A DNA stretch of 64,000 bases from Microthyrium microscopicum (lineage: Eukaryota > Ascomycota > Dothideomycetes > Microthyriales > Microthyriaceae), in NCBI GenBank assembly GCA_010405405.1, contig MU004237.1:600014-664013 (forward strand), read 5' to 3'. Below, piece after piece: positions 12,625-24,087 of the stretch; within the stretch, counting starts at the first letter, position 1, and every line of letters starts with the position of its first letter. The notes beneath the pieces are model-generated. The model made no database searches. It was not told where the DNA came from and saw only the letters and a list, made by a program, of their open reading frames with translations. The position numbers were made by a program, and so were the translations under genes.

Positions 12625-13668
12625 CTATATGCCATAGCTGTCCAAAGGAAAATCCACCAAATTTTTATACAGCCGTCCCCATCCATCATCAACCTCACCC
12701 GGCCGCCCTCGCACTCTCGCGAACCCCCGTCCTGCATCGACCCATTCGCCTCTCAATCGCTCCATTTCGACTGTCTCAGCGCGCGCCTCTTCACTGTCGA
12801 CTTCCTTGTGCTCTCCAGTCAACCCGGCTAGCACTTCGTGCTTTCGTGGGCCGTAAACACCAAAGAGACCTTCATGTGGAACCCAAGCGACCTGCATACC
12901 AGCTCGTCGACCAGCCTCCACACCCGGGACACTGTCTTCGAAAACAAGACACTCCTCGGGGTGGATTTGCTGGTCTTTCGGTACGCCCTCATTCAGCGTT
13001 GAGAGTGCGAGCAAATAGATGTCTGGCGCTGGTTTGCCACGGCCCTTGGGGATCCGGGGATCATCGCCAACAACGACATGCTCTTTTTGAAATATGTCGA
13101 TTAGATGACCAAGGTGACCAGTCTTGGACTCAAAATTGAGGCGATGACTGCTTGTAGCCACTGCCATCTTGACTTTTCCTTGTTCCCGTGCCTTCGCTAG
13201 ACGAGTGAGGAGATCCAGCGCGCCAGGGAGTGGTTGAGTGGATGGAAAGTGCTTAGTTTGCAGCTCTTGTGTGCGCTTTTTGAACTCGTCCATGCTGATG
13301 GGCAGTTGCGCCCAGGCTTGGAGCATCTCACTTGCCTCGGGGCCTGGTCGTCCTTGGAGTCGGGCTTTGACGTCCCATGGTAGCGGTGGCTTTCCAAACT
13401 GTGCGAGAACTTCATTGGTGCAAAATGTGTAGATGTCCTCGGAGTCGATTAATAGACCATCCATATCGAAGAGGCAGGCGCGGATCTTTGGCAGCCCGGT
13501 AGGAGTCAGATTTGATTGAGCCATATTTGATGCTTGATTCCCAATGGCACTGAGGAGCCTGAAGGTGGAGAATAGTCGTTGGATGGGACTGAAAAGTGGT
13601 TGAGAACTTGAGATGAGGTTGAAGAGTTGAAAAATACGGTATGCGCTTGATGACTGGTAGTTTTCCAC
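12625..13668 (-). CDS. HAD-superfamily phosphatase, pseudouridine-5'-phosphatase-like
   Basis: This is a single-exon protein of 347 aa. HAD motif I is DMDG (residues 68-71, nucleophile Asp68). The GKPAPDIY segment supplies the motif III lysine, and VFEDSVPGVEAG carries motif IV acids. The cap region lies between motifs I and II. The arrangement matches the HDHD1/GS1 subfamily that removes phosphate from small sugar or nucleotide monophosphates. The exact substrate cannot be read from sequence. The first 48 residues are Ser/Phe/Arg-rich and acid-poor, possibly a mitochondrial presequence. Translation from the second ATG at 13524 would give a 299-aa cytosolic form. Which start is used is uncertain. 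Confidence 0.82.
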   Translation of the reverse strand: MENYQSSSAYRIFQLFNLISSSQPLFSPIQRLFSTFRLLSAIGNQASNMAQSNLTPTGLPKIRACLFDMDGLLIDSEDIYTFCTNEVLAQFGKPPLPWDVKARLQGRPGPEASEMLQAWAQLPISMDEFKKRTQELQTKHFPSTQPLPGALDLLTRLAKAREQGKVKMAVATSSHRLNFESKTGHLGHLIDIFQKEHVVVGDDPRIPKGRGKPAPDIYLLALSTLNEGVPKDQQIHPEECLVFEDSVPGVEAGRRAGMQVAWVPHEGLFGVYGPRKHEVLAGLTGEHKEVDSEEARAETVEMERLRGEWVDAGRGFARVRGRPGEVDDGWGRLYKNLVDFPLDSYGI

Positions 13669-14711
13669 TTGCAGGGATGTTGAGTTCGAGGTTTTTAGCT
13701 CCTAAACTTCATGTTCACTTTCTTTGTTTACACTCAGAAGTATTTATGCTGAGATAACAAAGTATACACTATCTGTTCCGTAGTTACATGTAGACAGATC
13801 AATTCCTGAGTATCTAAGGATTCCCAAAAATTATCAACATCAAAATGGATCTACTCTGTCCGATATAAACCTTGCTTGAGCTACGCTTATACCTTGTAAG
13901 TTCTTTGCAAAATCACTGAGAGGGTGGAGGAATTTATAGGAAGTAGGCAGCATCCAGATTGCTCGAAAGGTGCCAACGCGGAGTCACTAAGAGACTAAGA
14001 GTGTCTGTGCGAATCTGGGGTAGATTGGCCGAGGCCTTTTCGTATATCAAAACTCCAGCATACTTTGTACCTAGGTATTCCTTAAAAGTCCATTACGTGT
14101 CTAACTACAAGGGATATGCTGTGCTACTGTGAGTCTGCTTCACAATATTCGTAGTCACCATAAGGCTGAAGAAATCAGGAGTGAAAGACTCCAATTGGAC
14201 GAAATATGTCTTGCTTTTGCTCCATGTTACAACTACAAAGTCATACAGCTTTCGCGATCATGAAACCATTCCAGTGATTTTGCTGCAAATGATTTCCTGG
14301 ACGATGATTATATTTCAACATTGCTACCAACGAAGCTGATTCCTTATGGAAAACGCTAGCATTATTTACCACTCCACTGGAGAACGCCACGTCTTCACTG
14401 CTCTACGCTTTGCCAACTCTGAGACCCTCATCAGTAGTAACAAACTTGTCTTTTCCAGAGACTTTTCTATTCGGAGCGACACAAATAAAGTTCGTCACAG
14501 TGCAAGGGTTGCAACTTGTACAGCCAGGTTTCACGAAGCGAAAATGGTCACCATCCCTGTGCGGCATGACGTAGAAGAGGCAACAATACATTATCACTCA
14601 CTGCCCCGAGCAGGACATGTTTCTACTAATTTTTATTTTGGAGCCTTGAGGTAGTTCCCTAGCATCCAACTCGCATATCAGTTAGCATTATCGAAAAAGC
14701 ACTTCATCAAT
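13669..14711. other. Intergenic, about 1 kb
   Basis: This is the upstream region of the HAD gene and of the small glycine-rich gene. An open frame at 14346-14654 has no domain or splice support and I leave it out. No repeat or RNA gene is seen. Confidence 0.4.
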
Positions 14712-15381
14712 ATGGTCAAAGTTCTCGAAAACAAAATCATCGATCTCGATCTCCTCCCTGGCCAAGAACACATCGAAGTCCAACGCCAACTACGGCAACA
14801 ACTCAACAATGCTAGAGGCCAAATAGAAAATGGCGGAGAGCAAGCTCAGGGAGCTGTAGTGGGAGCTGGAGGGCAAGCACAAAATTTAGCAGGACAACAA
14901 GGCGTACAAATCCCAAAGGAGATGCTGCCTGATAGCATGAGTGATGAACAGAAATCACAAGCAAGGTCAGTGGCAGGTACAATCTTGGATGGAAGTGGTA
15001 ATGTCATTGGCGGACTCGCCGGGACAGTTGGTGGAGTCCTGAAAGGTGTAGGAGATACAGCGGGCAATACTGTGAGTCTAAGGCGTAGTTCAGTATAATC
15101 TGCAGTATATACTAATGCTTTGATGCCAATAGGTCTACGCTCTCGGATCAGGACTTCTCCAAACAGGATCTGGCGCTGCTACAACTCTGGCTGGTACTGC
15201 GACGGCGCCATTCTCTGGTGGTACAAAGGAAGTCGAGCCAGCTCCTGCTGAGGATGCCAGCGAGGGGGCGGCAACAAAGAAAAAAGGACCTCGAAAGATC
15301 GAAATTAGAAATGGAAAGCCTGTTGATATCAGTGAAACCAATGAGAAGGAAGATGTCAACGAGGCTGAGGGGGAGAAATGA
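14712..15381 (+). CDS. Small glycine/alanine-rich protein, LEA- or conidiation-like
   Basis: Exons 14712-15071 and 15133-15381 give 202 aa. The 61-nt intron has donor GTGAGT and branch TACTAAT and falls in phase 0. After a hydrophilic N-terminus, the centre alternates Gly with small hydrophobics (GNVIGGLAGTVGGVLKGVGD), then a Lys/Glu-rich tail follows (TKKKGPRKIEIRNGKPVD). There is no signal peptide. The pattern recalls low-complexity stress or spore proteins and does not define a known family. The function is unknown. The gene itself is well supported by splice phase and codon continuity. Confidence 0.65.
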
Positions 15382-16004
15382 TGAAAGACAAAGAGATGGT
15401 TCATACATTACCAGGACATCTAGGGGGTTTATTTGGACTATTCGCATATGATTTCAGCCTTGCGCTTTTGCATCCAGCATAGTTCCAAGCGTTGTTACTA
15501 TTAATCTATGATTACCGCAACGCAATAGAGATAGATTGATTCAAGAACAGGAAAGTGCATAAATGAGGGGCTCATCCCAAAATAACTCAACACGGGATTC
15601 ATAAGTCTTTCTGATTCGATAGCCAAGTCGGATCCTCATAGTAATGATTTAGCCTCTCTTCTACATGTAAGAGTAGATCTTGAACGAAAAGTGACGGTGT
15701 CAGCGACCGATCCTTTGGTGAAATTGGGCTCGTTTGACTGGACAATTGAGGTTCAGGTTACATAGGTATGTATGAAATCAGCCTAGGAAAGCGCCTTACC
15801 TTTCATGCCTACCTTCTAGAAGATCTCACCTGCCCATTTACCCCTGCACAAAGAGGCGAGGAGTTGATCCTTCCAATTAGATCGTAGGTACTACATACTT
15901 ACATAGCCACCTTCTTCACGGCGAGATCATCAACTACAACCGAATACATAGATAAATATCCAAGAGAATTTGAAGATGCTGCCTTTCTTCTCACGACCAA
16001 TTTC
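15382..16004. other. Intergenic upstream of the GRPD-like gene
   Basis: This contains the 3' end of the small glycine-rich gene and the leader and promoter of the GRPD-like gene. No coding frame, repeat or RNA gene is recognisable. Confidence 0.4.
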
Positions 16005-18600
16005 ATGATGGAAAATCCAAAAGATCAACGTAACTCGCTTAATGCTTCATCGGAAGACGGTGAACGGCTCCCGAGCTATGCAGAGCAGCCGCCGCCTCAC
16101 GAACTACCACCGGATCTTAGCGCCAGATTGGCTCAACTAAATCTCAGTCAAACTAACACTGGTAGAGTAAGTCTTCAAGTCTTCTTAGTTGGAACAGAAA
16201 AGTATTCACAAAGAGCAGAATGGCATCAACGTAACGCCAGACCAATGCATAGCACATCTCAAGCTTCTAGAAGCATTCCATCAACTCCGAGAGGACATTG
16301 GCAACACAGACAATCTTTTCGACATCCAAAGTCCTCCCTCCACAGAAGAACTGCAGCAACCCGAAAAGACGCCTATTGTTCATGGTGTAGACCTTGATGC
16401 TTTGGCTCAGGTAAGAGTACGCGAGAAACGATGGGCTGTGTTTGTTGCGAGGGCTGTGGATCGTTTCGAGAAGTGGTGGGATACTTGCGTTCCCACGACA
16501 ATTCAAGGAGCACCGTGTGCAAAGCTTACTGGCAAAACGTTGTGTGAGCAAAAGGGTATTGATCGTATTGCACTTATGGGGGATGCTATCATGCAGTTGG
16601 GAGGTAGAGATCACTTGCCTCCTCTTGGTATGTATTTCTGGCAATCTCTTAACTGGTGAAGGAAGTACTGATCGTGTATGTAGATGTATTGATGGTGTGG
16701 CATTCGTATATGCTGAACCCGAGATGCTTCTTGGAGGACTGCTTTCGTTACGGTAGGTCTTCTGCTCGCTCACGCTAAAATTGCGTACTCACTGTCCTTC
16801 AGGCAAGATGGACTTCTACGCTACACCTATGCCATGGCCTGCGATTGACAAGTGTATTGACATAGTCACGTTTGAATACAATGCATCTGAGCAAGCAGTA
16901 AACAACTTCGCTGCTGCCACAGGGCTCAATTGGAACAACACCGAAGACAGCGCAGCCAAGGCATTAATCTGCCCAAAGTGTGCTGCCAACGTTGAGATTC
17001 CGTGGACCGATGGCTCGACCTGGCATCCCGAATCGAAAACTATGACACCGGGAATTGGATACGCGGATCCTGGATTCACATGGATTTGTTCTAATTGTGA
17101 ATCAATCCTCACTCACGACTACCTTCGAGTTCGCAAATTCCATAATGATGTCCATATGCTCATTCGAGCTGACTTACCCATGCCGGGCACGGTCCTGAAC
17201 GCCAATGGAAAGCCAGAGACTCGCATAAGTTATTCTCAGTCAGCGAGTGGAGGCTACGAGAACAGAGGCCCCAGCAACTACTTGCCTAACCTATTGCTCA
17301 AGAAAGGTCTGGACAAGATCCTCGAATCAGTGTTGGATAATCCCCAATCTACAATGAGCGACGTCAAGACTGTAATTGAGATGCAAATCGCGGACAAAAG
17401 TTGGCTTTTCGCCATAAGACAGTCAAGGCTGCGCATGCTGCCCCCAGAACGTCTCTCTGTTCGAAAAATGATGAGCCGCTACTGGTTCAACTCTTCGCCA
17501 TTCGCCCTGGACCTTGCTGGAGCAGTCATTCGACAAGGTTCATTCGTCGAAAAAATGCACGACATCGACTGGCTCCATTCACCAGCTCTTAATCATACCA
17601 TGGAACGTCTCATCGTCAAGTACTCCCGCTTTATGAAGATAATAAAAGATCATCCAAGGACTACAGTTGTCCCGACACTAGATGTTGATCTTGCTTGGCA
17701 TACCCATCAACTCAATGCACAAGGATACTATGCTTTCTCTGACAAGACAACAAGGAAATACATCGATCATGACGACAAGATTGAAGAATCAGCGCTCAGT
17801 GATGCCTTCGCATGGACATCAAAGACCTACGCTGCAGAGTATCGCGAGCCATACAGCGAATGTACCTGTTGGTACTGCGAAGCTGTCCGTGAAACTTATT
17901 CGTCTCGACTGGACATGTTATTCAATCCATCGAACAAAGAAGCAAACGAGAAGGTGCACGCTGCGGAAATGCCATCTGATCCACTAAAATCAGCACACAT
18001 CAGCGCCCACAATGCCGTCCGAAACGCTGCCACTGAAGCCACCGCTCGTGTCAAAGCTGCGGAACTCGAGAAAGCATATCAGAAAGTGTGTGCAAAGAAT
18101 CGAAAGAAGGGCACACCAGAGCCAAGAAGGGATGATTTCTACTACGCCTACGCCTGGGGTTATCCGATATACATGCCTATGTACTATCCTTATGGTGCTG
18201 GATTTGGCTATGGTGGCGGTGGTGGTGGAGTGTATACTTCGGATCCTTGTTCTGTTGATACTGGCTCCGGTGCGTACGGAAATTGTGCTTATGGAACTTG
18301 TGGAGGTATGGCAGCAAGTGGTAAGTACATCTCTTCAGATTCAGAAGGATCTCTTGCTAACGACCAGGAGGTGGCGCATGTGGCGGTGGTGTTGGCGGGT
18401 GTGGTGGAGGTGGAGGTGCAGCATGTGGCGGTAAGTTCTTCTTCCACTTTTTTATGTAGCAATTATTAATTAGCGACAGGCGCTGGCGGCGGATGCGGTG
18501 GAGGAAGTGGAGGCGGATGTGGTGGAGGAGGAGGTTTGTAACTCTGCTCTATTGACGTACTGATGCTGACCATTGTGCAGGCGGATGTGGCGGTTCTTGA
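16005..18600 (+). CDS. GRPD-like glycine-rich domain protein with Gly/Cys tail
   Basis: Seven exons (16005-16166, 16219-16627, 16684-16752, 16803-18320, 18368-18430, 18480-18533, 18581-18600) give 764 aa. The conserved core is plain: TPDQCIAHLKLLEAFHQLRE, then DVLMVWHSYMLNPRCFLEDC across a splice, two CxxC pairs (CPKC, CSNC) and VDLAWHTHQLNAQGYY followed by CTCWYCE. This is the DUF1399/GRPD family shared by fungi and plants. Its biochemical role is poorly defined, with links to stress and lipid or hormone signalling in plants. The C-terminus is Tyr/Gly-rich, then Gly/Cys-rich, encoded by three very short exons bounded by phase-1 introns. A short PSYAEQPPP segment near the N-terminus resembles a PY motif. 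Confidence 0.85.
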
Positions 18601-18821
18601 CACCGCGATACGAATCTAAAAGATTTGCCGTATTGTGTTCAGTACTTCTGTTTTCAAGCTAGTACATATGCTTTTTGCTTGCTGAAGAATGATATTGTTT
18701 AATTGACGATCTGCTCCCGGAGACTTTGGGCGTTTGGCCACTTTTTGGGACACGAGTTCGAATTCTAGTTTGTATCATTATTTATCGCATTCTCCCCAGG
18801 TCTAATTCTAGAAGATCTCAC

Positions 18822-19820
18822 TCAACTATCGCTCATTTCCGTATCCGTATCAAACCTTCTCGTCTCATACGTATCATTTACAGCATCCCACGACAACTCA
18901 GACCTCTTGAACCGAAAAGTCAAAGTCCTCCGCACGATACTCTTAAACGTCGGTCTCAATGGAGTCGGCGGCTGGAACCAAGGATTCAGCACCCCATAAG
19001 TATGCAACGGCGTCCTAAGATCGTCCATAAACCGTCGTGCATTACCTGGATAATCATAATACGGAATATTGATCACAATATGATCAAAATTCTTCCCATT
19101 CCGATGCAGCTTCAAAAACCACATACCTGTAAGGTGCTGAATACTCGGTATCATTATGCCCTGTAGCTCGTCCTCATACAACGTCGTTGGTGGAAATGGC
19201 CAAGGAGCTGGAGGTACTCGATTGGGTATACGCGTTATTTCAATTCTGCGTGTATCGCCAAAACCTGGCTGGGAAAGGTGGATATATGGACTTACTGAGC
19301 GGAAAGCCCAGCCATTGTTGACAGCTTGGAATCGGCCGTGGGTTTTTAGATGCTCCCAGTGTGGGATGTCGCAGTTTATTGTCAAGCTACTTAGATGGCA
19401 TTGGTTTAAGGGATTTACTAGTGGACGCGGTAAATGGGTGAAGAGGAGTAGGGGCTTATAGTAGCCGTAGCGGTCTGTGTAGTTTGCTTCGTAGTGCAAT
19501 GGCACGAGGCCTTGGATGTAGCGATCGAGGATGCGCATGAAATCCCAGCAGACGAGCTTTAGGATTTGTTGGTTTGAGGGTGGCTGCCTTATATCATACG
19601 TGCCTGGCCGCACGTAGTCTAGGGGGCCAGGTGGGAATTGCCTTACGAGTACTTGATGGTGAGTGAGCACGCGATTTCTGGAAGATGGGTAGTTTTCATT
19701 GTTGATTGCGTATTCGAGAATCATTATTTTTAACTCGCATGGAAGATCATACCATCCTGTTCGGTTCTGGATGGCTTGTTGGTGTGCACGAGCTGCTATT
19801 TGCCCACGAGTTTGCACCAT
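18822..19820 (-). CDS. Hypothetical protein with F-box-like N-terminal helix
   Basis: This is an uninterrupted 332-aa frame starting MVQTRGQIAAR. Residues 22-38 (GWYDLPCELKIMILEYA) resemble the first helix of fungal F-box-like proteins (LPxEL/I.xxIxxxA). The rest is rich in Pro, Tyr and aromatic residues with no domain I recognise. There is no signal peptide or membrane segment. Fungal genomes hold many such single-exon lineage-specific genes. The coding call rests on length and natural composition. The function is unknown. Confidence 0.6.
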   Translation of the reverse strand: MVQTRGQIAARAHQQAIQNRTGWYDLPCELKIMILEYAINNENYPSSRNRVLTHHQVLVRQFPPGPLDYVRPGTYDIRQPPSNQQILKLVCWDFMRILDRYIQGLVPLHYEANYTDRYGYYKPLLLFTHLPRPLVNPLNQCHLSSLTINCDIPHWEHLKTHGRFQAVNNGWAFRSVSPYIHLSQPGFGDTRRIEITRIPNRVPPAPWPFPPTTLYEDELQGIMIPSIQHLTGMWFLKLHRNGKNFDHIVINIPYYDYPGNARRFMDDLRTPLHTYGVLNPWFQPPTPLRPTFKSIVRRTLTFRFKRSELSWDAVNDTYETRRFDTDTEMSDS

Positions 19821-20305
19821 TTTCTTTCCAGTCGTGGTGAATTTGTCATAGAATTGACAGAATATGCATTGTTGATATTGGAGTACACTTCAATCTTATA
19901 GTTATTGAAGAACCTTCATAGACGCTGGTAGCGTTCTCTTTGTTGCCGGATTGAGAGAGACGTGATCTATTATAACAAAGATAAAAAAAAAAGTCTATGT
20001 CTTGCAGTTTTCATTGTTGGCTCACTCAAGCAGTTGCAACAAAGAAAGTCATTTCTGAAAGATTGAAGCTTCAATTTACTAGCCTGGTAGAGACTTAGCG
20101 GCTTCAATGCAGTTTTTGGGTCAGAGCTTACGATTCACGATCAAAAAACGTGCTTGCAACCAGAATGAGGAAAGCTTCAGGTCGAATACTTCCCCGAGGA
20201 ATACAGAGGCTAGAATGGGAGGGAAATTCTTTGATAGCTCCGATGCTTTAGTAGTATGACAGTGCTCTAACTACCACACTGCATCCGTTATCATGACCAC
20301 AGCCT
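19821..20305. other. Intergenic
   Basis: This is the upstream region of the orphan gene and the 3' flank of the LysM gene. A tRNA-like string on the minus strand near 20225-20290 (GGTAGTTAGAGCAC) does not fold into an anticodon arm. I see no other feature. Confidence 0.4.
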
Positions 20306-20992
20306 TCAATCAATTATTGTCATATTAGTAGATAATGCTGTGCAATCCATCGGTATAGTCAAAACCGGTCCCTCTCCAACTTCTGCCTGACTGGTAGTAT
20401 AGCCCGGATTAAACGCCATAATCTGTCCAACAGTGGTCCCAACCCGGGCAGCCAAATCTCTATAAGTACCATATGTCAAATGATACGGCTGTACGACACA
20501 TTGACTTGGTGAGCATTGCGGAATTTTGATAGTCATACCAGGATTCAGCGGTGTAGTCACTGTAATGTTGCCACCCTGTCGACGCCGAGTATTCTTCATT
20601 AATGTTGCAGTAGTGATGTTGAACTTCTTCAGTGCGATAGACTCCAATGTGTCGCCTTGTACTGTTTGGTATGTGTGTGGACCTCCGAGAATGCAAGTTG
20701 CAGTTGCGTTTTGTCTTGCCAGTAGGCAGGAATTGTTGTCTGGTTTGCAGACTTCGCTGGGAATAAGGAGAGTTCTTCCTGGATGTAGAGCAAGGTCTGC
20801 GTCGGCCATTCGGTTTGCTCGAGCAATATCGCAAACTCCGCGTTTCATGGCTTTGGAAATAGTCAAGATTGTGTCATTGGCTTGAATCCGATATATTCTT
20901 TCTGCTATGTTGAGGGCCTTGTCAGTACAGCTTTGTGATGCTGCCTGAGCAATAAAAACTAAGAACAAACAGCAAGTCGTTTTGAGAAACAT
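20306..20992 (-). CDS. Secreted three-LysM protein (LysM effector type)
   Basis: This is a single-exon 228-aa protein. Residues 1-19 form a signal peptide (LFLVFIAQAAS). Three LysM-like modules follow, at about 33-77 (YRIQANDTILTISKAM to LLIP), 106-152 (YQTVQGDTLESIALKKF to IKIP) and 168-213 (YGTYRDLAARVGTTVGQI to LTIP). The mature part has about eight Cys residues and several N-glycosylation sequons (NAT, NIT, NMT). LysM domains bind chitin and related glycans, and secreted LysM proteins of plant-associated fungi shield hyphae or hide chitin fragments. There is no catalytic domain. Whether this one is an effector or a wall protein is not decidable here. Confidence 0.82.
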   Translation of the reverse strand: MFLKTTCCLFLVFIAQAASQSCTDKALNIAERIYRIQANDTILTISKAMKRGVCDIARANRMADADLALHPGRTLLIPSEVCKPDNNSCLLARQNATATCILGGPHTYQTVQGDTLESIALKKFNITTATLMKNTRRRQGGNITVTTPLNPGMTIKIPQCSPSQCVVQPYHLTYGTYRDLAARVGTTVGQIMAFNPGYTTSQAEVGEGPVLTIPMDCTALSTNMTIID

Positions 20993-21625
20993 CTTACAAG
21001 ATATTTACGGAACCCAATTGAGTAAGAAATCTAGCTTTTGAGAATTGATGTAGTAAGGGATGATCGTGAATATTCATATTGAAAATGGCCTCAGTGATGA
21101 GTTTGTACTTTATATGACTGGCACCCAGAAATTTTAAGAAATATACTAAGCCATTTCGGATATCTCATAGACCTCCTCAAAGTTATAACGCTATATCTAA
21201 GATTATCAGGGCAAAATCTCCATGCTGCAGGTGGATCAAAACCTCCACTATATTCATCCTCCTCTTCGGCTTTTCGGACACTGGTCTATGGCGAAGCGAA
21301 TCCCGAGTTGGGCCGACTTTAGACTTGTTCTTAGTTATGCAGCTAGAATGCTGGCTAAAATAAACTTTCGTATGCTTTGGCAATCTACAGCCTTACCTTA
21401 AATATACCAACAATGGCATATTTTCGCGTTGGTAAAGCTGCACGGATCGCTTCAATATCAAACCAAAACATCTCTTAAGTTAAAATAGCTTAAACCATCA
21501 AAGTCTGTGTGCTCTACCAGGTCACAGACATGATTCCGGACCTGTGCTCTATAACTTCTATAAATGCAGCCTCACTGTACAATGGCACATACACGACCTC
21601 TCTTTTCAGCACTTTCGCTTACAAT
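20993..21625. other. Divergent promoter region of the LysM and first esterase genes
   Basis: This region lies between the LysM start (minus) and the esterase start (plus), so it should carry both promoters. The esterase frame stays open back to 21509, but the signal peptide indicates the start at 21626. No repeat is seen. Confidence 0.4.
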
Positions 21626-23458
21626 ATGATACAAGAAGCTTTACTGGTCCTAGGGACTTATGTATCCCTCGGTGCTTGTATCAGTAGCGCATCTCCACAA
21701 GGCCTATGGGAAACCACCATTCGCACAAACAGTGGCCCAGTACGAGGGGTACAGGCATTTCCAACAAAACCGGCTTTCAATATTTCCAGCTGGCAAGATA
21801 TCACAGTCTGGAAAGGTATACCATATGGAGCATCAACGGCATATGAAAATCGGTTCAAAGCACCCCAGCCACCAAAACCCTGGACTGGTGTTAGAAATGC
21901 AGATAAATTCGGAGACATCTGTCCAGTGGACCCAAACCAGGAGGCAGGATATCCCATCAGCGAAGACTGTCTGAATCTTAACATTTGGACAGCTGGATCC
22001 TCGATCACTGCAAAACTTCCAGTGGTCCTATGGAGTTATCCTGATGGTGCTTCGGCGTCTCAGCCCAGATTTGATGGAGCGAAGATGGCTTCCAGAGGTC
22101 TGGTATTTGTCAATTATAATTACCGAGCAGCTGCATTTGCCTACTTAGTACATCCCGAACTTCACGAGGAGAGACTTCGTGAGTCTGGTCATAACTCATC
22201 TGGAAATTATCGGATGCTGGATCAATATGCTGCGTTGAAATGGGTCCATGAGAACATTGCCAATTTTGGAGGAGATCCCAGCAAGATCACCGTGGCAGGA
22301 GAGTCTGGAGGCAGTGCCGCCGTTTATCATCTGGTTTGTTTTCTCTTTGTGCTGATTTATAGAGATAGTGCGCTGACACACAGGACTAGGTCAATGGTCC
22401 GTTCTCCAAGGGGATGATATCTGGAGCAATATCAGAAAGTGGAATTCGAGATCCATACGATCCAATGTGTGCCACTCTCGCAGAAAACTACAAAGACCTT
22501 GATTACCGGCTTGAGGAGGGTAAGGACTTCCTCAAAGATAGAATTGCTTCCAGCATCAAGGATCTGAGAGCTCTGAAAATGGAGGACTTGCTAGTCCCTC
22601 TCTCCTTTGGGCCAAAGGGAAAGCCGAAAGACCCAGGAAACGGAAAAGGAGGCAAAGGAAAAGGGATGGGTGGAAAGGGCATGGGCGGGAAAGGCCCACC
22701 TGCTTTCAAAAATCTGCCGTCGAGCAGTCGCGCCTGGCAATTCGGTACAACACTTGATTACTTCGCGATTCCGGACAAGTATATCGACACATTGAAGAAA
22801 GGCCCAGCAAACGACGTGCCACTTATAACAGGAAACAATAAAGATGAAAGGTATGTATCTGGGCTGATATATCATTCAGGGACTAATTATCTTTTGCAGT
22901 GGTGTCTTGCCTGATGGACAGAATTCTCCTGAAGAATACAAGTCCGAAATGGAGGCTCTGTTCGGCAAGTTAGCACCGCGATTTTTCGAGCTTTACCCTG
23001 GAAGAAACAGTAGCGAAGCATCCCTTTCATACAACTCTTACTACAGAGACGCCAATCGCGTGTCCTCTTGGCTATATGGAAACAAGTGGGCCAAATCAGC
23101 AAAGGCACCATTTTATAGCTATTATTGGGACCACGCGCCTCCAGGAACGACTCAAGCCGGACACATGTCGGAGATTGTGTATGCTCTGGGAAATTTACAT
23201 ACACAGAACTTGTCATATACCGCAGAAGACTATGCGGTTGAAGAGAAGTTGAACTCGTACTGGGTCAATTTCGCAAAGACAGGAAACCCGAATACAGGAG
23301 ATGCATACAAGGACGGCACCTTGGAACAATGGCATCCTTCCGTTGAATCCAAAGAAATGACCCATAATGTGGGTAATAGTTGGGGTAATGTTCCTATTGC
23401 AGAGCCCGCGAAGGTACAGTTCATCAGTGACTTTTTTGCGAGCCAAAAGCCATTCTGA
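21626..23458 (+). CDS. Secreted type-B carboxylesterase with Gly/Lys insert
   Basis: Exons 21626-22333, 22390-22850 and 22900-23458 give 575 aa. The chosen ATG starts a signal peptide (IQEALLVLGTYVSLGACIS). Family landmarks are FKGIPYG-like VWKGIPYGAS, SEDCLNLNIW and the nucleophile elbow GESGGS (Ser227). The elbow differs from the usual GESAGG, but the serine is kept. A likely acid lies in GNNKDE (388-389), and the histidine is in AGHMSEIVYALGN (His478). Residues about 311-339 are an odd low-complexity insert of Gly, Lys and Met. The oxyanion-loop GG is weak: the loop reads WSYPDGAS instead of the usual HGG. Activity is likely but not certain. Confidence 0.82.
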
Positions 23459-24087
23459 TATCTTGATGGGAATCATGCGAGGCTATCAACATAACAACAC
23501 AGTACCCTGAAAATAGAACAATAATATTGACATAGTTTCCAAGAAGCTTTCAGACTGTGATCCAGTGAAGTCCACTTCGTGACTGCTCGGTTGATCTGCA
23601 GTCATTTGTGACCAGCGATCAAGTAGACTCCTTCTCAAAAGGTCATGATATATGAATTTGAGAGATCAGACGAAGCGCCGGTATGTTCATAGAAACCGCT
23701 GAAGTATGCTATATTCGATGATGATGAGGGCGATAGGAGGGGCTTAGCCTAAAGCTTTGAGGGCATTTGCTTTACAAGATCGGCATGGATTCCGTCTAAC
23801 TGCAGCAACCTGCAGCTCATCTGCATCCATGTCAAAGATAAGCCCAGGTACTGCCACGATTAAGTACCTCCGTCTACCTCAACGGCGCAATCCGCTGTCA
23901 TGCTATAGATGACTTTAGGGAGCTAACAAGGTGATAGGCATGCTTCGTTGCAGCAGTACAAGCTTGTATGTCGACCTTGGAATTCATCTCTTCTTATCGA
24001 CTGTGGGCTGATCTTGATTCTTGAAGGTAAACCTAGCCTGCTATTCCACTTCCCTGCCTAAGCTTAGCTTCATGGAATCTTCCGAAC
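23459..24087. other. Intergenic
   Basis: This is the 3' flank of the esterase and the promoter of the GTPase-patatin gene. No coding frame, repeat or RNA gene is recognised. Confidence 0.4.

Noticed and set aside
14346-14654. 102-residue open frame upstream of the small glycine-rich gene
   Set aside because: It has no recognisable motif and lies only 57 bp before a well-supported gene start.
20225-20290. tRNA-like string on the minus strand (D-arm-like GGTAGTTAGAGCAC)
   Set aside because: No matching anticodon stem, T-arm or acceptor pairing could be drawn.
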